A stretch of DNA of 64,000 bases, taken from assembly GCA_040219555.1 (NCBI GenBank), contig JAVJSF010000018.1:37787-101786 (forward strand), written 5' to 3'. This DNA is from JAVJSF01 sp040219555. GTDB taxonomy: Bacteria > Actinomycetota > Thermoleophilia > Miltoncostaeales > Miltoncostaeaceae. Of this stretch, positions 16,065-26,446 are shown piece by piece. A model generated the notes under the pieces. It was not told the DNA's origin. It saw nothing but the letters and a program-made list of their open reading frames with translations, and did not search any database. The stretch's first letter is position 1, and every line of letters begins with the position of its first letter. Both the position numbers and the translations under genes were made by a program.

Positions 16065-17155
16065 GTGCCGATCACGACCTCTCGTGAGGTGGCTCGCGGC
16101 GTGAGCACGTCCATCAGGGACGTGGCCTCCTGGCGCACCAGGGCGCTGTCGGCCTTGGTGATCCTGCCCAGCGGGCGGACCCGCACCTGGACGGCGCGCC
16201 CCTCGCGGGCGAGCGTCCACGTGCCGGCGATCAGCCCGTCCACCAGCACCGTGCCGGGGATCGGGCCCTCCCCGGACCAGAGCACCGGCGCCGTGTTCCC
16301 CTTGTGGAAGCGCCCGCGGTCGGCGTGGGCCCGCAGCAGGTTGTCGTGCTCGTACAACAGGCGCACCGGCGCGTCCACATCCGCGTCGGGCCGCGGGGCG
16401 TCGGGCAGGTCGAACACCTCGCGCCCGTCCTCGGTCGTGAACACGGCCAGGTCGTGCCGCAGGCGGGCGAACACGTCGTCGAGCCGGCTCAGCCCGCTCC
16501 AGGCCTGGGCGTCGGCAACCGTGGCCGGCCCGAAGGCCCCCAGGTAGCGCATCACCAGCGTCTCCATGGGCATCACCGGCCCCTGAGGCTTGGCGAGCCA
16601 GTGCTCGATGGTCGTGTACGCCGCCGGCCCGCTGCGGCCCCACACGCCGCGCGGGGGCACCTGCACCAGGCCCAGATGTGCGCGCGCGGCCTGTGCCAGC
16701 GCGGTGGGGTCGGAATGGGGCCAGCGCGAGAGGAGGCGGTGACCGAGCGCGGCGGCCGTGAGCGGCTCGGCCTCGAGGACCGCGCGGGCCGCGCTGGCGA
16801 CGGCGCCCAGGTCGATGCCGCGGAGGTGGCCGGCGTGGTGGGTGAGGCTTCGGGCGATCGCCGGCGCCACCAGCGGCCGGATCCACAGCGCATCGGTGGC
16901 GCTCATCAGGTGGATCGTGGAGCGCATGAGCGCGATGCGGACCCCGCGCCGATCCGTGATCAGCTCTCCGACCTCGACGGGGTCGAAGGGGTCGAGGCGG
17001 CTCCAGAGGCCGATGTACCAGGTGTGAGGGGTCTGGGCCTGCAGGCCGGCGAGGCGCTCGACGGCGAGGAGCGGGTCCATCGCCTCGCGCTCCAGCAGCA
17101 TCTGCCTCGCGAGCGTCGCCCGGTTGAGGGCGCGACGCGTGAGGACGGTGGTCAG
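16058..17155 (-). CDS. YcaQ/AlkZ-like winged-helix DNA-binding protein
   Basis: About 365-aa member of the HTH_42 family, which includes the AlkZ and YcaQ DNA glycosylases that unhook interstrand crosslinks. Family blocks: LNRATLARQMLLER at the start, RLAGLQAQTPHTWYIGLWSR, LMRSTIHLMSA, and LLYEHDNLLRAHADR near residue 280. The first in-frame ATG (17101) would remove the conserved LNRATLARQ helix. I propose a CTG start at 17155, preceded by GGGAG about 8 nt away; no ATG/GTG lies between it and the upstream stop. Glycosylase activity is inferred. The AlkZ catalytic QxQ corresponds to LQAQ here. Confidence 0.7.
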   Translation of the reverse strand: MTTVLTRRALNRATLARQMLLEREAMDPLLAVERLAGLQAQTPHTWYIGLWSRLDPFDPVEVGELITDRRGVRIALMRSTIHLMSATDALWIRPLVAPAIARSLTHHAGHLRGIDLGAVASAARAVLEAEPLTAAALGHRLLSRWPHSDPTALAQAARAHLGLVQVPPRGVWGRSGPAAYTTIEHWLAKPQGPVMPMETLVMRYLGAFGPATVADAQAWSGLSRLDDVFARLRHDLAVFTTEDGREVFDLPDAPRPDADVDAPVRLLYEHDNLLRAHADRGRFHKGNTAPVLWSGEGPIPGTVLVDGLIAGTWTLAREGRAVQVRVRPLGRITKADSALVRQEATSLMDVLTPRATSREVVIGTA

Positions 17156-17243
17156 GAGGGTCTCCCGGCTTCGAGTGCGGACGCCCCACGATATTCATCG
17201 CCGGTCCGGCCGGTCCTGCCGCGCCCCGCGTGACCCCGGCCGA

Positions 17244-19277
<2,034 letters not shown>

Positions 19278-19298
19278 CGGGTCCCCTTTGTCGATTGG

Positions 19299-19332
19299 TA
19301 CATGGGGGGAGTATATACACAGGGGGGGTATA
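19299..19332 (-). promoter_or_regulatory. tandem CsoR-like copper operator
   Basis: Two adjoining 17-bp direct repeats, 19299-19315 and 19316-19332. Read on the minus strand each is TATAC + C-tract + TGTA (TATACTCCCCCCATGTA and TATACCCCCCCTGTGTA). A C-tract flanked by TATAC/GTATA resembles operators of the copper sensor CsoR. They lie 22-55 bp upstream of the CPH-ATPase start, so they probably control it. No csoR gene is in the window. Confidence 0.6.
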
Positions 19333-19381
19333 TGGAAACCGCCTCGGGCGATCCGGAGGGGCGGTGGGGGATACTCGGTGG

Positions 19382-19774
19382 ATGGCTGATCGCAATGTCC
19401 TCGGAGGCGAACTCGAAACGTGCGGGATGGATCCGCTGACGGGCTTCCATCGGGACGGGTGCTGCGCCACCGGCCCGGAGGACCTGGGGAGTCACACCAT
19501 CTGCGGTGTGGTGACCGAGGAGTTCCTGGCCCACCAGGCGCGCATCGGCAACGACCTCACCACGCCGATGCCGATGTACCGCTTCCCGGGCCTCGCGCCG
19601 GGCGACCGCTGGTGCGTCACGGCGCTGAACTGGCTGCGGGCCCACCGGGACGGTGCCGCGTGCTTCGTGGTGCTGGCATCCACGCACGAGCGCGCCCTGG
19701 ACATCGTGCCCATGGACGCGCTGCGCGAGTGCGCCGTCGATGTCCCTCCCGATCCGGGATCCCTCTGCGACTGA
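19382..19774 (+). CDS. DUF2237-family protein
   Basis: 130-aa protein matching the DUF2237 family along its length. Blocks: NVLGGELETCGMDPLTGFHR, DGCCATGPEDLGSHTICGVV, GNDLTTP, FPGLAPGDRWCVTALNW and STHERALDIVP. The conserved Cys pair in GCC and the WC motif suggest a structural or metal role, but the function is unknown. It diverges from the copper ATPase; the shared 104-bp spacer holds the CsoR-like repeats. Confidence 0.9.
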   Translation: MADRNVLGGELETCGMDPLTGFHRDGCCATGPEDLGSHTICGVVTEEFLAHQARIGNDLTTPMPMYRFPGLAPGDRWCVTALNWLRAHRDGAACFVVLASTHERALDIVPMDALRECAVDVPPDPGSLCD

Positions 19775-19801
19775 GGATTGCGCGCGGTCGCGTGGTGGTG
19801 A

Positions 19802-19930
19802 ATGGGGGGCACGGCCTCGCGCTCGCAGGGGTGCCTGTACCTGTTCGGCGGTCTGGCCCTGCTGGCCCCCGGGCTCGCGGCCGGGGTGCGCTGGCAGCGC
19901 GGGTCGCTGAGGCGTGCGCGGGACTTCTGA
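19802..19930 (+). CDS. possible small membrane peptide
   Basis: 42-aa frame with one hydrophobic segment (GCLYLFGGLALLAPGLAAGV) and an Arg-rich tail. Codon third positions are almost all G/C. The ribosome-binding site is weak, and no family is recognised. A terminator hairpin follows 34 bp later. Confidence 0.35.
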   Translation: MGGTASRSQGCLYLFGGLALLAPGLAAGVRWQRGSLRRARDF

Positions 19931-19963
19931 GCCGGGCGCGCCGATCGGACCGGCCGGGAACCA

Positions 19964-19991
19964 CGAGGGCCCCGCCGGAGCGGGGCCCTCG
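19964..19991. terminator. terminator hairpin after tRNA-Leu
   Basis: Perfect 12-bp stem (19964-19975 with 19980-19991), CGGA loop. It starts 8 bp past the 3' end of the minus-strand tRNA-Leu and can also stop + strand transcription from the DUF2237 side. Confidence 0.7.
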
Positions 19992-19998
19992 TCCACAG

Positions 19999-20082
<84 letters not shown>

Positions 20083-20167
20083 GCGGGGCCGGGAGTATAC
20101 CCGCGGGCGACGGCGTTGGAAGACCCTTGCGCACTGGCTCCTGCAGGGTTGCCGTGGTACCGTCGCG

Positions 20168-20179
20168 GAACACCTGTTC
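20168..20179 (+). promoter_or_regulatory. LexA-binding SOS box
   Basis: GAACACCTGTTC, a perfect GAAC-N4-GTTC palindrome of the Gram-positive/actinobacterial SOS box type, centred about 24 bp before the lexA start. It implies autorepression of lexA. Confidence 0.85.
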
Positions 20180-20197
20180 GCACCCCGGGAGAGCATC

Positions 20198-20839
20198 GTG
20201 GACGACCTCACCGAGCGCCAGGCGGCGATCCTCGCGTTCATCGCCGATCACTGCCGCCGAAGCGGTTACCCGCCGACGGTCCGTGAGATCGGCCTCGCGG
20301 TGGGGCTCGCATCCCCCTCGACGGTCCACGCGCACCTGGCCAAGCTCGAGTCCGGCGGCCACATCAGGCGGGACCCCTCGAAGCCGCGCGCGATGTACGT
20401 CTGCACGGTCCACGACGCCGCCGCCTCAGCCATCGACGAGGCGGCCGCCGTGCCCGTCTCGCAGCACCGCGACGTCGCCGACGCGGAGCGCCTGCCCCTG
20501 CTCGGGCAGGTCGCGGCCGGCATGCCGCGCCTCGCGGAGGAGCACGTCGAGGATCGCGTCGTCAGCCCCTTTCCCGGGGACTTCATGCTGACGGTGGTCG
20601 GCGACTCGATGGTCGATGCCGGCATCTTCGACGGCGACCTCGTGGTGGTGCGTCAGGCGCCCACCGCCCGCGACGGCCAGATCGTGGTCGCACGCATCGA
20701 CGACGAGGCGACGGTGAAGACCCTGCGCCGCCGCGACGGCCGCGTGTGGCTGCATCCCGAGAACGCCGCCTACCCGGACATCGAGGACGAGGACATCGCC
20801 ATCGTCGGTGTGGTGGTCGGCGTCCTGCGCCGGCTCTGA
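20198..20839 (+). CDS. lexA: SOS-response repressor LexA
   Basis: 213-aa LexA. The N-terminal winged helix (LTERQAAILAFIADH, GYPPTVREIGLAVGL, then PSTVHAHLAKLE) binds SOS boxes. The self-cleavage site is Ala107-Gly108, and the catalytic dyad is S137 (VVGDSM) with K174 (ATVKTL), both intact. RecA filaments trigger autocleavage and derepress DNA-repair genes. GTG at 20198 starts the usual MDDLTERQ N-terminus. An SOS box overlaps its promoter region. Confidence 0.96.
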   Translation: MDDLTERQAAILAFIADHCRRSGYPPTVREIGLAVGLASPSTVHAHLAKLESGGHIRRDPSKPRAMYVCTVHDAAASAIDEAAAVPVSQHRDVADAERLPLLGQVAAGMPRLAEEHVEDRVVSPFPGDFMLTVVGDSMVDAGIFDGDLVVVRQAPTARDGQIVVARIDDEATVKTLRRRDGRVWLHPENAAYPDIEDEDIAIVGVVVGVLRRL

Positions 20840-20880
20840 GACGCCCGGCCGCAGGGCGGTCTCCTGCCCCTGCGGCGGCC

Positions 20881-22134
20881 GTGCTGCACCCGCCGTGGCG
20901 CGGGCGGCCGCTGCGCCTGGAGGGCGGCCCGGCCGAGGCGTCGCTGTTCTCCGAGATCGCGCGCCATCGCGGCCGCTACGGCGGCGGGGTGCTGCGCCTG
21001 CTGGCGCGAGTGCTGCCCCCGGACGGGGTGCTGGTGGACGGCGGGGCACACATCGGGCTGATCGCGGTCGCCGCCGCATCGCGCGTCCCGGCCGGCCACG
21101 TCCACGCCATCGAGCCGGTGTCGGCCTCGGCGGACCTGCTCGAGCGCAACGCCCGCGCGGCGGGGCTGTCCAACCTGACCGTCCACCGCCTGGCCCTGGG
21201 GGGGGCGAGCGGCTCGGGCGTCATGACGGTGGAGGACGCCTTCTCGGCCGGTGCCGCGCTCGCGGCGCCGGCGGCCATGGCGGGCGCCGGCGCGCCGTCC
21301 GAGGTCGCGGTGCGGACGCTGGACGACTGGGCCGAGGCGGTGGGGCTCGACCGGCTCGATGTCCTCAAGCTGGACATCGAGGGCCACGAGGTGGCCGCGC
21401 TGCGTGCGGGTGGCCGTACGCTGCGCCGCCTGCGGCCGGCGATCCTCGCCGAGTGCAACCCCCCGGCCCTGCTGCGCGCGGGCGCCGACGGGGCCGGCGA
21501 GCTGTTCGAGGCCCTCGCCGAGGTGGCGCCGGCGGTGCACTGGCTCGGGCGCGGCGGGCACCTGAGAGCGGTCCGGACGGCGGACCAGGCCGTCGCCCTG
21601 GCGCGGGCCGAGGGCATCGGCGACCTGCTGGCCACGCCCCTACCGGCCGGCCGGCCGCGGGGACCCCGAGCCCTCGCCGGCGCCGCGGCGCAGCGGACGG
21701 CCGCCGCGGCGAGCGCGGTCCGCGGCCGGCGCGGCGTGCGCTACGTGGTCGAGCCGGTCGTCTCGCTCACCTCGGTGGACCCGCCGCCCGCCGCCATGGG
21801 CACGGGCCAGGAGTGCGTCTGGGTGGTCAGCCTGGGCAATCGCGGCGCCGAGGACATGTCCGGTGCACGGACCCGCCATCCGCTGGCCGTGGGCGCCCGT
21901 TGGCGGCGCACCGACGGCGGGCTGGAGGAGTGCCCGCGCACGCCGTTGCCCTCGGTCATCCGCCCCGGCTCGGACATGGTCCTGCGGATCCCTGTGGTCG
22001 CTCCGTCGACGCCCGGCCGCCACGTGCTCACCGTGGCCGCGGTGCAGGAGCACTACGCGTGGCTGGACGCCCACGGCCCGCGCGCCGAGTTGGCGATGGT
22101 CGTGGAGGTCCGGCCGGGCGCGGTCTCGGCCTGA
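20881..22134 (+). CDS. FkbM-family methyltransferase with extra C-terminal domain
   Basis: About 417 aa. Residues 30-215 form an FkbM-type SAM methyltransferase: VLVDGGAHIGLIAVAA (SAM loop), HAIEPVSA, and DVLKLDIEGHEVAAL. FkbM enzymes O-methylate sugars, lipids or polyketides. After a Pro/Arg/Ala linker, residues about 280-415 look like a beta-sandwich (VVEPVVSLTSVDPPPA, WVVSLGNRG, LRIPVVAPSTPG), possibly binding a glycan. The GTG at 20881 is a tentative start because the ribosome-binding site is weak. Downstream of lexA on the same strand; the context does not name a substrate. Confidence 0.75.
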   Translation: MLHPPWRGRPLRLEGGPAEASLFSEIARHRGRYGGGVLRLLARVLPPDGVLVDGGAHIGLIAVAAASRVPAGHVHAIEPVSASADLLERNARAAGLSNLTVHRLALGGASGSGVMTVEDAFSAGAALAAPAAMAGAGAPSEVAVRTLDDWAEAVGLDRLDVLKLDIEGHEVAALRAGGRTLRRLRPAILAECNPPALLRAGADGAGELFEALAEVAPAVHWLGRGGHLRAVRTADQAVALARAEGIGDLLATPLPAGRPRGPRALAGAAAQRTAAAASAVRGRRGVRYVVEPVVSLTSVDPPPAAMGTGQECVWVVSLGNRGAEDMSGARTRHPLAVGARWRRTDGGLEECPRTPLPSVIRPGSDMVLRIPVVAPSTPGRHVLTVAAVQEHYAWLDAHGPRAELAMVVEVRPGAVSA

Positions 22135-22172
22135 TCCGCATCACGTCGGTCGCGGGCGCGGTACCATCGGCG

Positions 22173-22510
<338 letters not shown>

Positions 22511-22512
22511 AA

Positions 22513-22540
22513 GGAAGAGCCCCGGCGACGGGGCTCTTCC
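22513..22540 (+). terminator. rnpB terminator
   Basis: Perfect 12-bp stem (22513-22524 with 22529-22540) closed by a GCGA tetraloop, immediately after the RNase P RNA. Confidence 0.8.
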
Positions 22541-22610
22541 CATTCGCGGGTCCGGCTCGGCGCGACGAAGAAGCGACCGGTGGTGCCCACCCGCTCGCCG
22601 GCGCGGATCG

Positions 22611-22940
22611 TCATGGGCGCCCGCCGACGGTCGCCGCTCGCAGGCCCGGGGGGATGGTCAGCCGCGGGCACCCCACGGCGTTCGGCTTCACCGGGTCGAG
22701 CGAGGAGTAGCTGATCCGCTGCGTGCTCGGCACGCGGCGCCCCCTGTGGAGGCGACAGGGGCCGGTGAAGTCGCCCGCGTTGGTGGCCACCCGGGCGGTG
22801 AGGCTCACGAAGACCCTGCCGCGGAAGGCAGAGGTGCCCGTCCGGAAGCCGACGATCCGCACGAGCCTGAGGTCCGGCCGGATCACGAAGCGGCGCACCG
22901 GGCCGGCAGGATTCGTGCGCCTGGGCGGGAAGGCGCACAC
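22611..22940 (-). CDS. hypothetical protein, possible gene remnant
   Basis: Minus-strand frame of about 109 aa from GTG at 22940. Codon third positions are almost all G/C and the protein is beta-rich with ordinary composition (RRFVIRPDLRLVRIVGF, then SRAT-free segment RVFVSLTARVATNAGDFTG), unlike an antisense shadow. There is no ribosome-binding site, and the start directly abuts the divergent kinase ATG at 22941. It may therefore be the C-terminal fragment of a larger secreted protein whose front was lost, or begin at an internal GTG. No family recognised. Confidence 0.4.
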   Translation of the reverse strand: MCAFPPRRTNPAGPVRRFVIRPDLRLVRIVGFRTGTSAFRGRVFVSLTARVATNAGDFTGPCRLHRGRRVPSTQRISYSSLDPVKPNAVGCPRLTIPPGLRAATVGGRP

Positions 22941-24719
22941 ATGGACACGACCCCCCGCCCCTCCCGCACATGGCCCCGGGCTCTCGCGGCCGGGCTGGTG
23001 GCCACCGCCCTGGCCTGCCTGATCGCCCTGGCCGCGATGGTCGCCGGCCTGCGCGCCGACGCCGGGCGCACGTCCGACGCCCTCCGCGCCGAGGCCGCCC
23101 GTCTGGCCGCCGGCGTGGACGGCGCCGGCGCCCGCCAGGCTGAGCCGGTCCTGGAGTCGGCGGGGGTGGCCGCGCGCCTGGTGGGTCCGCGCGGTGGCGT
23201 GATCGCCGACGGCGACCTCGACGCCCTCTGGGGGGCGGCCGCCGCCCCGCTCGGCGCCCGCCTGGCCCTGGTGGGCGCGGGGACGACGGTGCGGCGCGGT
23301 GCGGTCGAGGAGAGCGTGGCGCTCGCCGACGGGCGCACGCTGACGGTACGTGCGCCGCTGTCGATGGGAGCGGGCGGGGTCGTGGACGCCGGTCCCGGGC
23401 TGGTGGTGCTGCTGATACTCGTCGGCATGGGCGCGGCCGGAGCGAGCGCCCTGGGCGGGCGCCGCCGGCGCTCGGCCACCTCCCGGAGGGCCGAGGCCGT
23501 CCTGGCCGCCGCGGCGGGCCGGGTGCCCGGGCCGGCCGCGGCCCGGGGCGCGTGGGCCCCGCTCGACCTGGCCATCCTCCACGCCTCCGAGCGCGTGCGC
23601 GAACTGCGCGACGCTGCCGAGGTGCGGATGGAGGCGCTGGGTGCCGCAGTGGCGCCGCTGCCGATGCCGGCCGCGGCGCGCACGCCCTCGGGGGGCGTGG
23701 TCCGCAACGACGCGCTGGAGCGCCTGGTGCACCCCCTGGCCCCCGCCGATCGCGACGCCGCCGAGGCCGCGGTGTCCGCCGGCGTGAACGGGCGCGGCGC
23801 TACGGCCCGGCGGGTGGACCTGGCCGACGGGCGCGTGCTCGAGATGGAGAGCTGGGCGGTTCCCGGGGGCAGGGTCGTCGTCCTCGCCGAGCGCACCGAG
23901 CAGGCGCGGCTGGCCGCCCTGCGCGCGCACCTGACCGGCAGTGCGTCGCAGCAACTGCGCGGGCCGATCGCGGAGATCGCAACGAGGGCGGGGGAGATCG
24001 CCGACCGGGGCCCGGTGTCCGTGGGCTCCGCGGCGGGCGCCATCCGCGCCTCGGCGGACCGGCTGGACCGCCTGGTGGCACGGATGCTGAGGGCCGGCGG
24101 GGTCGAGGACGCCTCACGCCGCCCCACGCCGCGCGCGGTGGGGGTGGGCGCGCTGGCCCACGGCCTCGGCACCGCCTACGACGCCCGCCTCCGCGAGCGC
24201 GGCCTGCGCCTGGAGCACGATCTGCCGGCCGACGGCCTCGGGGTGGTGGCCGACCCCGCTCTGGTGCACGAGGTGCTGGCCGAGTTGATCGACAACGCCG
24301 CCGCGGCGACCTCGCGCGGTGGCGTGATCACCCTGGCGGCCCGCCGGTCGGGCGCCGCCGAGGTGGAGATCCTCGTGCAGGACACCGGCGAGGGCATCCC
24401 CGCACGGGAACGCCCGCGCGTGCTCGAACCCTTCGGGCGCGCCGGCGACTCGTCGGCTCGTCCCGGCGCCGGCTTGGGCCTGGGCGTCGCCCGTGCCCTG
24501 GCCGAGCGGATGGGCGGCCGGGTGGAGGTGCACGACGGGCCCGGCGGTCGCGCGCGCCTGGTGCTCCCCGCCGCCTCCTACCCGGTGCCCGAGCCCGCCA
24601 CCCCGATCAGCGTCGCCGCCCCGGATGCGGTGCCGGAGCCCGTGGACGATCCTCCGGCTCCGTCCGGGCGGGTCCCCGAGCCGGCGCTCGCGGGGCCGGC
24701 TCCATCGGCCACTCCATGA
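22941..24719 (+). CDS. degenerate sensor histidine kinase (phospho-acceptor His replaced by Gln)
   Basis: 592-aa protein. Two membrane helices (about residues 12-35 and 152-172) flank a small extracytoplasmic domain. A PAS-like segment (about 235-325) precedes the dimerisation helix. The canonical ASHELRTPL reads ASQQLRGPI, with Gln337 (codon CAG at 23949-23951) where the phosphorylated His should be. The ATPase domain looks intact: ELIDNAAAA (N box), DTGEGIP (G1), GAGLGLGVA (G2). The tail after about 545 is Pro-rich and low complexity. No response regulator is adjacent. It may be a pseudo-kinase or a signalling scaffold. The 3' end overlaps the convergent GNAT gene by 113 bp. Confidence 0.8.
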   Translation: MDTTPRPSRTWPRALAAGLVATALACLIALAAMVAGLRADAGRTSDALRAEAARLAAGVDGAGARQAEPVLESAGVAARLVGPRGGVIADGDLDALWGAAAAPLGARLALVGAGTTVRRGAVEESVALADGRTLTVRAPLSMGAGGVVDAGPGLVVLLILVGMGAAGASALGGRRRRSATSRRAEAVLAAAAGRVPGPAAARGAWAPLDLAILHASERVRELRDAAEVRMEALGAAVAPLPMPAAARTPSGGVVRNDALERLVHPLAPADRDAAEAAVSAGVNGRGATARRVDLADGRVLEMESWAVPGGRVVVLAERTEQARLAALRAHLTGSASQQLRGPIAEIATRAGEIADRGPVSVGSAAGAIRASADRLDRLVARMLRAGGVEDASRRPTPRAVGVGALAHGLGTAYDARLRERGLRLEHDLPADGLGVVADPALVHEVLAELIDNAAAATSRGGVITLAARRSGAAEVEILVQDTGEGIPARERPRVLEPFGRAGDSSARPGAGLGLGVARALAERMGGRVEVHDGPGGRARLVLPAASYPVPEPATPISVAAPDAVPEPVDDPPAPSGRVPEPALAGPAPSATP

Positions 24720-25281
24720 CCACGGCGCCCGGGCTCCCGAAGACCATCCGGGCCAGCAGCCAGCGCCGGCGCTCCACCGCGTGCAGGCCGGCGCGCTCGT
24801 ACAGCGCCAGCGCCGCGGTGTTGTCGGCGGTCACCAGGAGCAGTACGCCCCGCAGGCCCGCCGCCCGCGCAAGCGCCCCGCACTCGGTCAGCAGCGCCCG
24901 GGCGACCCCGCGTCGCCGGGCCCAGGGGGCCACGGCCAGCGCGTCCAGGTAGGCCCGGTCGGCCGGGACCTCGGGCGGGCGCAGGAGGCTCAGCACCAGG
25001 GAGGCCCGCAGCGTCCGCAGCGGCCCGAGCGACTCCTCCACCGCCCGGCTCAGGGCCCCCTCGCCCGGCCCGGGGCCGAGCAGGAGCTGGACGGAGCCGG
25101 CCACGCGGCCGCCGACCTCGGCCACCAGCACCCGGCAGTCGGGATGGCTCAGCCCGGCCGCCGCCAGCGCCCGGGCGCCGGCGGCGGCGTCCGCCCCGAA
25201 CGCGGGGCCGTACTTGCCGGCGAAGGCGGCGGCGCCGATCGACGCCAGCGCGTCGAGGTCGTCGCTTCCCGCTAGGCGCAC
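24607..25281 (-). CDS. GNAT-family N-acetyltransferase
   Basis: About 224-aa protein with a GNAT fold. The acetyl-CoA loop is APWARRRGVARALLTEC (about residues 122-138), preceded by YLDALAV (beta-4) and followed by NTAALALYERAGL, the standard C-terminal GNAT motif. Substrate unknown. The GTG at 25281 is tentative, and the frame extends further upstream without an obvious better start. The Pro/Arg-rich last 35 residues lie in the 113-bp overlap with the kinase gene and may be non-conserved. Confidence 0.75.
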   Translation of the reverse strand: MRLAGSDDLDALASIGAAAFAGKYGPAFGADAAAGARALAAAGLSHPDCRVLVAEVGGRVAGSVQLLLGPGPGEGALSRAVEESLGPLRTLRASLVLSLLRPPEVPADRAYLDALAVAPWARRRGVARALLTECGALARAAGLRGVLLLVTADNTAALALYERAGLHAVERRRWLLARMVFGSPGAVVMEWPMEPAPRAPARGPARTEPEDRPRAPAPHPGRRR

Positions 25282-25350
25282 CGAGATCGTGACTCCGGGC
25301 CCCGGGGCGGGCGGCTGGTTAGATTCCGCTGCGGTCAAACGGAGGACGAC

Positions 25351-25815
25351 ATGGCTCGACTCGATGTGGGCGACCCCGCCCCCGACTTCTCGCTGCAGGC
25401 CGACGACGGATCGACCGTGACGCTGTCGGGGTTGAGGGGTGGGCGCGTGGTGATCTACTTCTATCCGAAGGACGCCACGCCGGGGTGCACCACCCAGGCG
25501 TGCGAGTACCGCGACGCGGCCCCCGACTTCGAGGCGGCCGGTGCGACGGTGCTGGGCATCAGCCCGGACCCGGTCGCATCGCACCAGCGCTTCGCGGCCA
25601 AGCAGGGTCTGAACTTCCCCCTGCTCTCGGATCCCGAGCACGAGGTGGCCGAGGCGTACGGGGTGTGGGTGCAGAAGTCCATGTACGGCAAGACATACAT
25701 GGGGATCGAGCGCAGCTCCTTCGTGATCGGTGCCGACGGCACCATCGAGCAGGCCCGGTACAAGGTGAAATCCAAGGGCGACGCCGCGGGGGCGCTCGCG
25801 GCACTCCGGGGCTGA
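25351..25815 (+). CDS. bcp: peroxiredoxin, BCP/PrxQ type
   Basis: 154-aa thiol peroxidase. Peroxidatic Cys46 and resolving Cys51 sit in the PGCTTQACEYRD motif, the C-x4-C arrangement of PrxQ/BCP. N-terminal GDPAPDFSLQADDG and YFYPKDATP and the SFVIGADGTI block complete the family pattern. It reduces peroxides with thioredoxin as the usual donor. The next gene starts 8 bp later. Confidence 0.93.
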   Translation: MARLDVGDPAPDFSLQADDGSTVTLSGLRGGRVVIYFYPKDATPGCTTQACEYRDAAPDFEAAGATVLGISPDPVASHQRFAAKQGLNFPLLSDPEHEVAEAYGVWVQKSMYGKTYMGIERSSFVIGADGTIEQARYKVKSKGDAAGALAALRG

Positions 25816-25822
25816 CCGGGAG

Positions 25823-26446
25823 GTGGCGGCCGGCGGGCGCCCGCGCGCGGAGGTGCCGCAGCGCACCGTGGCCATCATGGCCTACGGGTCGCTGATCGAC
25901 GACCCGGGCCCCGAGCTCGCCCCGCTCATCGTGCGCCGTCCACCCCGGCGCACCGCCTTCCCCGTGGAGTACGCGCGCGCCTCGCCGCGCTGGGGCGGGG
26001 GGCCGGTGCTGGTGCCCCATCCCGCCGGCGGCGAGGTCGAGGGCCGGTTGCTGGTGCTGGCCGACGCGGTCGAGCTGGGGGCCGCGGTGCAGATGCTGGC
26101 CGCCCGCGAGGGCCTGCCCGACGCGCGCGGCGTGGTCCTGGTGGACTGCGGCGAGCCGTACGCCGTGCTGGCGGCCGCGCTGCCGCGCAACCTGCCGGCA
26201 CCGGACATGATGCCGGTGGAGCTGGCCCGGCGTGCCATCGCCAGCGCCGCCACGGGGGCGCGCAACGGCATCGCCTACCTGCGGCGGGCGATGGCCTCGG
26301 GGGTTCTCACCCCGCTCAGCCGCGAGTATGCCGCGGAGGTGTGCACGATCCTCGGCGTCCCGGACCTGGAGGCCGCCGAGCGGCTGGTAGCGTTGCCGGG
26401 CTTTCTCGCCGCAGTGGATCCAGGGAGGATCGATGGGTTGGGATGA
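25823..26446 (+). CDS. gamma-glutamylcyclotransferase-fold protein
   Basis: 207-aa protein. The glycine loop IMAYGSLIDDPG (about residues 18-29) is the YGSL substrate-binding motif of the gamma-glutamylcyclotransferase/AIG2 fold, and EVEGRLLVL fits a central strand. The catalytic Glu of that family is not certain by eye. The C-terminal half (TGARNGIAYLRRAMASGV) is helical and unusual for the family. GTG at 25823 has GGGAG upstream. It overlaps the rhodanese gene by 14 bp and follows bcp closely, suggesting a redox/thiol operon. Confidence 0.6.
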   Translation: MAAGGRPRAEVPQRTVAIMAYGSLIDDPGPELAPLIVRRPPRRTAFPVEYARASPRWGGGPVLVPHPAGGEVEGRLLVLADAVELGAAVQMLAAREGLPDARGVVLVDCGEPYAVLAAALPRNLPAPDMMPVELARRAIASAATGARNGIAYLRRAMASGVLTPLSREYAAEVCTILGVPDLEAAERLVALPGFLAAVDPGRIDGLG

